A DNA stretch of 48,102 nucleotides from Croceivirga sp. (GTDB taxonomy: Bacteria > Bacteroidota > Bacteroidia > Flavobacteriales > Flavobacteriaceae). Numbering within the stretch: position 1 is the first letter of the stretch; each line of letters starts with the position of its first letter. Shown piece by piece: positions 42,120 through 48,102 of this stretch. The notes under the pieces are model-generated. The model was given only the letters and a program-made list of their open reading frames with translations, was not told where the DNA came from and ran no database searches. Made by a program: the position numbers and the translations under genes. The DNA lies in the NCBI GenBank assembly GCA_028284665.1, contig JANQRG010000036.1, positions 1 to 48,102 on the forward strand. The letters run 5' to 3'.

Positions 42120-42761
42120 TTAGCTAATCAACCCTTCCCGCAATGCTTTGCTTATGGCTTCTCCTTGCGACTGTACATGTAGTTTATCGTAGACATGCTT
42201 GATATGGGTCCTGACAGTATCCAAACTAATGGTAAGATCGTTAGCAACCATTTTATAACTATTGCCTTTCGCGAGGGAGACCAGTACATCAATTTCCCGG
42301 GAGGTCAAATTATAGTCCAAAGCAGTTTTTTTTGGTCCTTTTTGTTTGATGCTATCAATGATCAAACGGGCGATGGCCGGACTCATCGGCGAGCCACCTT
42401 CCAAAACATCTTTAATTGACGTCACTAATCGTGTAGAAATGTACTTTTTTAGAAGATACCCATTAGCCCCGGCATACAGCGCATCGTAAACGGAGGAGGT
42501 ATCGTCAAAAACGGTGAGCATCAAAACATGGATTGTAGTAGTTATGGAACGTATTTTTTTTACCCCATCGATACCGTTTATCTCTGGCAGGTCAATGTCC
42601 ATTAAGATAACATCCGGATTAAGATGTAACAGATGGTTTTCCAAATTAGTACATTCCGGGTAGTCACCAACGATATGAAATCCCTTTTCCCGGGACAGCA
42701 GTGTGACAAGGCTGTTTCTCAGACTTTCGTTGTCTTCATAAATTAAAACGTTTACACTCAT
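42120..42761 (-). CDS. LuxR-type (NarL/FixJ) response regulator
   Basis: 213 residues: receiver domain with acidic pocket (YEDNES) and phospho-acceptor Asp55 in VILMDIDLPE, followed by a LuxR helix-turn-helix (LTSREIDVLVSLAKGNSYKM, LTISLDTVRTHIKHVYDKL). The ATG overlaps the kinase stop by 4 bp, so it is the partner of the kinase at 42758-46213. Targets unknown; the lipoprotein genes divergent from the kinase are plausible. Confidence 0.94.
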   Translation of the reverse strand: MSVNVLIYEDNESLRNSLVTLLSREKGFHIVGDYPECTNLENHLLHLNPDVILMDIDLPEINGIDGVKKIRSITTTIHVLMLTVFDDTSSVYDALYAGANGYLLKKYISTRLVTSIKDVLEGGSPMSPAIARLIIDSIKQKGPKKTALDYNLTSREIDVLVSLAKGNSYKMVANDLTISLDTVRTHIKHVYDKLHVQSQGEAISKALREGLIS

Positions 42762-45700
42762 GGTTGTTCGGTACTAAGGGGTTGTTCGATAATGAGGCTT
42801 TCTTTTTTGATCTTTAGACAAACTGATGTTCCTTTATCTTTTGTGGAGGTGATCCGTAAGGACGTATCGATCTCTTCGGCGCGTTTGTGTAAATTTTTTA
42901 GACCATTCCCTTTGGTCTCCGATGTGATTTCGAATCCTTTACCATCGTCATCAATAGTCATGCACAAAAATTCATCTTGTGCTGCAAAGCGTATAACGAC
43001 CTTTTTGGCCAGGCTATGTTTTACAATATTGTTGATAGCCTCTTTGGCGATAAGGTAAATGTTCTTGCGTTGGGAAGTGTTAAGTTTTATGTCTTCCGGA
43101 TTTTTAATACTTGTAAAGTACAACATGATGTCCAGTGGTTCCAGGACTTCAATGGCATGTTCTTTTAATTTAAAAATCAACTTATCCAGGCCATCATTTG
43201 CGGGATTAATGACCCAGACCATATCTCCCATTTTCTCCATCATTCCGGAGGAATATTTTTTAATTTGACCAAATTGCTTTTTCACCGTACTGTTTTCCGT
43301 GGCATCTTGCTCTGCTATTTTACTGATAATATGGATGCTGGTGAGTGTGGAGCCCATCTCATCGTGTAAATCCCGGGCTATGGTACCCCTTAGTTTTTCT
43401 TCGGACAAATATTTGGTAATGCGTTCCGAGCAAATAGCTGCGATTTTTTTTAATAGCTCCAAATGGTGTTTCTTGTAGAAATTGCGTTTCGGATGTTCCG
43501 AATCCAAAACCGCGAAAACCTGATTCTCCACAAATAAGGGAACGGTTATTTCTGATAGTCCCATTTCAATATCCAGAATATACCTGGGGTCCTTTGACGT
43601 ATTTTTTATGATCTCTGCACTTCCGGTATAGGCAACGGTACCTACAATACCCTGGTTCATTGGAATTTCAATCTTGTTGATGATATTCTTACCATGAGGA
43701 TTCTTTATGCCAAAGGCCGCTTTTTGAAGTAGTAGTTCACGTTTGTCATCGAGCAAGTAAATGACGCAATCCACAAAATTCAGTTCTTGTACGCAATAAC
43801 GGGCTGTTGCCCACAAAATACCGTCCACAGTGTTTTGTCCGTAAAGTGAAGTTGCGAAGCCTTTTAGTTGTTTTTCCATTTCCAACTTTCTTCGCTGGAA
43901 AGCAAATAGTAATACCAGTAGCGATAGGGTAAGTGCAGCTACTATTGTTGTAAACCACCAGCGTTTCCAGAAAGGTGCTGCTATGGTAACGTGTAAGCTA
44001 TCTGATGAAGTGTGCCAGACCCCTTTCTTGACTGAAGCGGCCATTTGAAGCCGGTAGTCTCCGGCTGCTAACCTTGAGAGGGTCACGTTGCTATTTGTGC
44101 CCAGAGGATACCAATCTCCATCCTCCGCGAGACGATAGCGGTATTGAACATCCATAGGGTTTCCGTAGTAGGGCGTAGCAAAGCCGAGGGTTATACTTCG
44201 ATCTGTATAGTCCAACTCCAGTTTTTTGAACTCGTTGATTTCTTTAGCACTGTTCAGGAGTGTGATTTGCCTTAAATACGGATACAGCTTTTTAGGGCGA
44301 ATCGTGACCCTTTCAGGATAGAAATAGTTGATGCCACTCATACCTCCTATAAATACAAGTCCTTCCTTATTCCGGTAACAGCTGTTTGGATAAAAGTAAT
44401 CCCCAAGAATGTTTTCGGTAAAACCAAAGCTCAACAGCTTGTCCGATTCATGTTCCAATCTGAAGAGTTTATTTTCGCCTACCAGCCAAAGGTGCTCTAG
44501 TTCATCCTTGAAAAGGGTCTGCACTTTTGTGTCCTGTAGTTCAGGAACACTTTTTTGTATTGAAAGGGTATCTCCGGAAGGATGAAAGAAATAGAGACCG
44601 CTATGTGTGCCCAAATAATAACCATGCTCATGTTCCAAAACGCAAAAGGCAGCAGTATATTCAATCTGCTTTGTGATCTCATAGCTAAATGTGTAGTTGG
44701 CATCCAAACAAAAAAGACCTTTCAAGGTTCCGATAAAAATATTCCCCTTACTATCTTCATAGCTAAATACCACATTGTCATTGCTTCCAGGGAAATCGAT
44801 TTCATGTATGACATAGGTCCTTCCGTCCATCAAATAAGCCCCATCTCGCGAACTGATGATATGGTCGCCATTGCGAAGGGTCTTGATTTGATTTATAAAA
44901 TCTTGTGCTACCTTTTCTTTTAATGCACGACCTTCGGGATCATCTGTAAAGCGTGGTCTTTTAAACGTATTGCTTTCCGGATTGTACAACCATATCCCCT
45001 TATTGGTCTGTCCAATGATAAGATGGGCGCCATCGTAGACAAGCCCTCGTATGGATGCGTGGTTAAGGCCCTTGGTGCTACCTTCCGAAGCCTCAATGGT
45101 AGAGAAGGTATTCTTCTTCAAATTCCACTGTGTTAGGCCATGCCCCGTAGCCAACCATAGGTTTCCTTTATTGTCTGCCGCGAAATTCCGTATGCGGTTA
45201 TCAAATTCCTGAACGGAATCATAGGGGTTGTTTCGTACATATCGAATATGTTCTTTTGACCGATCTATATACAGCAAGCTATTTTCGGTCGCCGCCCATA
45301 AATGCCCCTTGCTCCTTTGGTAAACCGCCCTAAAAACGGTCTCGGGATAGGGAAGTCCGCCCAATGTTAACACTACTTTTTGCAGCTCTTTTGATGTAAG
45401 ATCATACCGAAGTAGCCCTTTGGAAGAAGCTAAGTAGATGTTATCGTCAGCTGTTACAAATGCATTGTGTACATAAAGAAAAGTATCAGGTCCCGGAAGT
45501 TTTAATCGTTTTCGTTCACGAGTGGAAAAATTGTAGTACCATGTCTTGGCTTCCCAGTTGGTGACGATAATCTCATCTTCGGAAATGGCATGTACCCACC
45601 CTATGTAGTTTACTGGCACCGTATCCTTTTCTCCGGATAGCAGATTGTGGCGCCACACCTTGTTTTTATGGGTATAAAAAAGTGTATACTCAAAATTGGA

Positions 45701-46213
45701 AAAACGTGTAGACCGAAGGGTTAGGTTCTCTTCTGGCGATCCTTTTAGATATTTTGCCGGGGTAAAGGTATTGGTCTTCTCATCATATTCAAATAGGCCC
45801 GAATCGCTCAAACAATGAATGGGTAATCCGTTGATGTGAAACAGTAGTTTAGGCTCATCCTTAGGGTTGATTGTGGGGATACAAAGGAATTTTCGTAGCT
45901 GCTCGTCATATTTGTACACCTCTTTTTCTGTCGATACCCAAACGTTCCGATGGCCGTCAAGAATCATGGAGACCATTTCTTCCCCCTTAAAAAAATCATC
46001 AGTGTGAGTACCATCAAAACGTTGAATCCCATACATATACATGATCCAAACAAATCCTGATCTGTCTTCCAATACTTTTTTAAAACTATGTGTTCGGAGC
46101 CCTTGCTCAGCGTCAAATGCTGTAACGGAGGCTTCGGGCAATTGCGCGAATATGGGATTCCATAACTGCATTGCCAACACGGGAAGCATCCAAAAGTTAC
46201 GGAACAACTCCAT
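42758..46213 (-). CDS. Propeller-sensor histidine kinase (HisKA_3 type)
   Basis: 1151 residues with a signal peptide (to NPIFAQ). The periplasmic sensor has two-component-regulator propeller repeats (for example GNLWLATGHGLTQWNLKK, GNIFIGTLKGLFCLD), then a Y_Y_Y immunoglobulin-like domain (YRYRLAEDGDWYPLGTNSNV). One membrane helix (TTIVAALTLSLLVLLFAF) follows, then a GAF domain (about 780-930), HisKA_3 with ARDLHDEMGS (His950) and an HATPase domain (NNIVKHS, DDGKGF, GNGLKN). No receiver or AraC domain is fused, so output goes through the adjacent LuxR regulator. It probably senses a polysaccharide or other external ligand. Confidence 0.94.
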   Translation of the reverse strand: MELFRNFWMLPVLAMQLWNPIFAQLPEASVTAFDAEQGLRTHSFKKVLEDRSGFVWIMYMYGIQRFDGTHTDDFFKGEEMVSMILDGHRNVWVSTEKEVYKYDEQLRKFLCIPTINPKDEPKLLFHINGLPIHCLSDSGLFEYDEKTNTFTPAKYLKGSPEENLTLRSTRFSNFEYTLFYTHKNKVWRHNLLSGEKDTVPVNYIGWVHAISEDEIIVTNWEAKTWYYNFSTRERKRLKLPGPDTFLYVHNAFVTADDNIYLASSKGLLRYDLTSKELQKVVLTLGGLPYPETVFRAVYQRSKGHLWAATENSLLYIDRSKEHIRYVRNNPYDSVQEFDNRIRNFAADNKGNLWLATGHGLTQWNLKKNTFSTIEASEGSTKGLNHASIRGLVYDGAHLIIGQTNKGIWLYNPESNTFKRPRFTDDPEGRALKEKVAQDFINQIKTLRNGDHIISSRDGAYLMDGRTYVIHEIDFPGSNDNVVFSYEDSKGNIFIGTLKGLFCLDANYTFSYEITKQIEYTAAFCVLEHEHGYYLGTHSGLYFFHPSGDTLSIQKSVPELQDTKVQTLFKDELEHLWLVGENKLFRLEHESDKLLSFGFTENILGDYFYPNSCYRNKEGLVFIGGMSGINYFYPERVTIRPKKLYPYLRQITLLNSAKEINEFKKLELDYTDRSITLGFATPYYGNPMDVQYRYRLAEDGDWYPLGTNSNVTLSRLAAGDYRLQMAASVKKGVWHTSSDSLHVTIAAPFWKRWWFTTIVAALTLSLLVLLFAFQRRKLEMEKQLKGFATSLYGQNTVDGILWATARYCVQELNFVDCVIYLLDDKRELLLQKAAFGIKNPHGKNIINKIEIPMNQGIVGTVAYTGSAEIIKNTSKDPRYILDIEMGLSEITVPLFVENQVFAVLDSEHPKRNFYKKHHLELLKKIAAICSERITKYLSEEKLRGTIARDLHDEMGSTLTSIHIISKIAEQDATENSTVKKQFGQIKKYSSGMMEKMGDMVWVINPANDGLDKLIFKLKEHAIEVLEPLDIMLYFTSIKNPEDIKLNTSQRKNIYLIAKEAINNIVKHSLAKKVVIRFAAQDEFLCMTIDDDGKGFEITSETKGNGLKNLHKRAEEIDTSLRITSTKDKGTSVCLKIKKESLIIEQPLSTEQP

Positions 46214-46243
46214 AGCAACACCTAGCGGGATTAGTCATTATAT

Positions 46244-46251
46244 CAAAAGTA
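46244..46251 (-). promoter_or_regulatory. Promoter -7 element for the kinase-regulator operon
   Basis: TACTTTTG on the minus strand, exact TAnnTTTG match, 31 bp upstream of the kinase ATG. No clean TTG -33 box. Confidence 0.45.
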
Positions 46252-46339
46252 GATAAAGTATATAATAGTGAATATCACATATTTATGGGATTGTGGAAAA
46301 CAGGGATGTTCTGCAATTTTGAGATATAAACTATGACCT

Positions 46340-46921
46340 ATGAAAATATTTGCCTTTGTTAATGGCACCGATATATTGCGAACGTATCTATCTATCGGTA
46401 CCCTGGTGACCCTAGTATTATTTTTTGCTTCATGTGGATCAGACGATGGAGCCAGTGAAGAAAACGCCGATTCCGATTCGACCGAAACCGAATTCACCAT
46501 CGATGTGAGCGGAAGCTTTTCAAGGGATATGGAGGGTACCAATGCCACCTACAGGTTCAATGAAATGCCCAGTGGCTTTGTAACCCCCTATCAGTTGGCT
46601 ATTTATTTAACAGATGCCGAAGGCTATACCGTCACCGCGACCATCTTGGTAGAAGAAGCAGAGCTGCCTCCGCCGGGAGACTACAACGTAACCGACTGGT
46701 CTAGCGGTGTAGGGCTACAGCCCTTGGATGCCGGCCTGATCTTCGGGCAGAACGGAGGGATGAGCCACAATACGGCAGGGAGCAGTTTCGGTGAGGTTTC
46801 CATTTCGGAGACAGGAACGGGTTTTTTGAGCGGAACACTTGTAGGCAACCTGACACCTACTGCCGATGGTTCAGGATTAATTACCATGAATGGCACCTTT
46901 CAGGCAGAATTCAATCCATAA
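46340..46921 (+). CDS. Lipoprotein, tandem paralogue A
   Basis: 193 residues with a lipoprotein signal ending LFFASC (Cys about residue 32) and an acidic linker SDDGASEENADSDS. The mature beta-rich domain (FTIDVSGSFSRDMEGTN, YQLAIYLTDAEGYTVTA, PPPGDY, FGQNGGMSH, GFLSGTLVGNLTPTADGSG) aligns along its whole length with the next gene's product. The acidic residues after the Cys fit surface export signals of Bacteroidota lipoproteins. Function unknown. Confidence 0.85.
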   Translation: MKIFAFVNGTDILRTYLSIGTLVTLVLFFASCGSDDGASEENADSDSTETEFTIDVSGSFSRDMEGTNATYRFNEMPSGFVTPYQLAIYLTDAEGYTVTATILVEEAELPPPGDYNVTDWSSGVGLQPLDAGLIFGQNGGMSHNTAGSSFGEVSISETGTGFLSGTLVGNLTPTADGSGLITMNGTFQAEFNP

Positions 46922-46929
46922 GAAGAAGG

Positions 46930-46965
46930 TTTCAAAAACAAGCTCCTCAAAAAAGCTTTTTGAAA
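46930..46965. repeat. Inverted repeat between the tandem lipoprotein genes
   Basis: TTTCAAAAA (46930-46938) and TTTTTGAAA (46957-46965) are exact reverse complements around an 18-base loop. No U tail follows, so it is not a clear terminator. Confidence 0.45.
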
Positions 46966-47006
46966 TATCCTCCATAGTGGTATTGCTTTACTATAAATGA
47001 AATTGT

Positions 47007-47564
47007 ATGAAAAATAAGAAAAACAACTATGGCCTAAAGGGTATCATTATTATGATGCTCTTGGGAGTATGGACGGGCTGTAGTGAGGATGAAGATGATA
47101 TGGAAACGCCCGATCTGGATACCGTGGGTTTCAATATTACAGTCTCCGGAGACTTTTCCAGAAACATGCAGGGGACCAACGCGTACTACAGGTTTCAGGA
47201 GTTGCCTGCTTCATTGACCACGACCCACCAGTTGTCCATTTATCTAACGGATGGCGAAGGGTATACGGTAACGGCCATTATTGGCGTGAACGGGGAGTCG
47301 ACACCCCCGCCGGGCGACTATCCCGCGCTCAACCTTACGGGTAATGGATATAACGGCGATGACCCGTCAACCTCAACTTTTTTATTTGGGCAAAACGGGG
47401 GAATTAGCCATTCCAGTAATCTACAGGGCCAGGGAGGACTCTCTATTACCGCAACAAGCGACGGCCTTTTAAGCGGCACGCTGGAAACACCCTTGAGCCC
47501 TACTGCTAATGGGACAGGAAGCATCGTTGTGAGTGGCACTTTTACTGTGGAGTTCAGGCCTTAG
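47007..47564 (+). CDS. Lipoprotein, tandem paralogue B
   Basis: 185 residues with a lipoprotein signal ending GVWTGC and an acidic stretch (SEDEDDMETPD). Same domain as paralogue A: FNITVSGDFSRNMQGTN, HQLSIYLTDGEGYTVTA, PPPGDY, FGQNGGISH, GLLSGTLETPLSPTANGTG. The C-terminal VVSGTFTVEFRP mirrors TMNGTFQAEFNP. It lies 85 bp after paralogue A; a tandem duplication that has since diverged. Function unknown. Confidence 0.85.
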   Translation: MKNKKNNYGLKGIIIMMLLGVWTGCSEDEDDMETPDLDTVGFNITVSGDFSRNMQGTNAYYRFQELPASLTTTHQLSIYLTDGEGYTVTAIIGVNGESTPPPGDYPALNLTGNGYNGDDPSTSTFLFGQNGGISHSSNLQGQGGLSITATSDGLLSGTLETPLSPTANGTGSIVVSGTFTVEFRP

Positions 47565-47745
47565 CATAACCCGCTTGTACAGACAAGTATACCGCTGATT
47601 TTTTAAAAGACCCTACTTAACCTATCATTTTAAAAAAGAAGAATGAATACGACTACTTCATATGCCTCAAATGGTAGTTGTTTCGTGATATTTTGATGGC
47701 AACACGATTAAAAATGATTCCTAATATTAATTTAAACTAGAAATT

Positions 47746-48102
47746 ATGAAAAATGGTACATACAGGTATTTTGTAAACGGCCTAACTATGCTGTTGCTCT
47801 TTGGCATGGCATTGGGCTGCAGTAATGACGATGATGAACCGTCCAATGTTGTTGTTTTAAATGATGAACTCATAACTGAATTTCAAGCTCTATGTTGCAA
47901 CAGTGCAGGGGGGTGTTATGATATTAATATTCTTTACAGTGTTACACGAGATGATGCCTTAAAAAATATATTTTTCGAAGGCACCTTGGATGATGGTACC
48001 CAGGCATTCAGTGTTGTAAGGGATGATTTTGAAGGAACGGAATTGTCTGTGGACAGAAATGTTGAAGGTTTTCCTTCCAATGCGCTCACTTGGGGGAATG
48101 TA
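47746..48102 (+). CDS. Lipoprotein, N-terminal part (partial)
   Basis: 119 codons to the window edge. The lipoprotein signal ends GMALGC and is followed by SNDDDEP, as in the two genes before it, but the mature part (ITEFQALCCNSAGGCYDINI) is not the same domain. Three Cys residues lie close together near the start of the mature protein. The remainder is outside the window. Confidence 0.8.
   Translation, partial: MKNGTYRYFVNGLTMLLLFGMALGCSNDDDEPSNVVVLNDELITEFQALCCNSAGGCYDINILYSVTRDDALKNIFFEGTLDDGTQAFSVVRDDFEGTELSVDRNVEGFPSNALTWGNV

Overview
The window looks like a chromosomal segment from a member of the Flavobacteriaceae (Bacteroidota). The evidence is TAnnTTTG-type promoters, DUF6090 and DUF4097 family proteins, propeller-type histidine kinases, an M50 RseP next to a tRNA, NrdA with an ATP-cone-bearing NrdB, and many short GC-rich palindromic repeats. 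I cannot name the genus. No CRISPR array, prophage, transposase or rRNA was seen.

Layout. 1-2837 (minus): an operon of an FAD amine oxidase, two secreted proteins and the start of a C45-type acyltransferase that runs off the window. 3054-8203 (minus): a paralogous array of DUF6090 single-pass membrane proteins (four intact, one decayed), then an SDR oxidoreductase and a membrane-bound AraC regulator. 8314-13393 (minus): a large Asp-box/sortilin-like secreted propeller protein and a DUF885 protein. 13526-16411 (plus): an S9 peptidase, a small PH-like membrane protein and a DUF2141 protein, closed by a bidirectional terminator. 16496-19349 (minus): ECF sigma factor, HEAT-repeat membrane anti-sigma candidate and two DUF4097 proteins. 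19467-22823 (minus): feoA-feoB-Cys-tailed membrane peptide for ferrous iron uptake, preceded by a SCO1-like protein. 22979-24334 (plus): RseP-like site-2 protease.

24351-30610 is a more patchy zone. It holds a tRNA-Asn preceded by a broken tRNA copy that carries a 35-bp palindromic insertion, and an accessory plus-strand module (small secreted protein, serine hydrolase, LytTR membrane regulator). It also holds repeat-rich non-coding DNA on both sides of an endonuclease/exonuclease/phosphatase gene, and a lipoprotein gene whose leader contains a perfect inverted repeat.

30925-35031 (minus) encodes a 1368-residue mosaic protein (LamG-like, collagen-like Gly repeats, two IPT/TIG domains, a predicted papain-like Cys/His/Asp domain) with no signal peptide; it is the strongest candidate for something undescribed. 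35684-38470 (plus): an atypical long pyruvate-kinase-like protein, a small protein with two four-cysteine modules, and a Fur-family regulator. 38656-41724 (minus): class I ribonucleotide reductase with the ATP-cone on NrdB rather than NrdA. 42120-46213 (minus): a propeller-sensor histidine kinase and its LuxR-type response regulator. 46340-48102 (plus): two tandem paralogous lipoproteins and a third, partial lipoprotein.

All functional calls come from reading motifs by eye; no similarity search, structure prediction or base-composition calculation was run.
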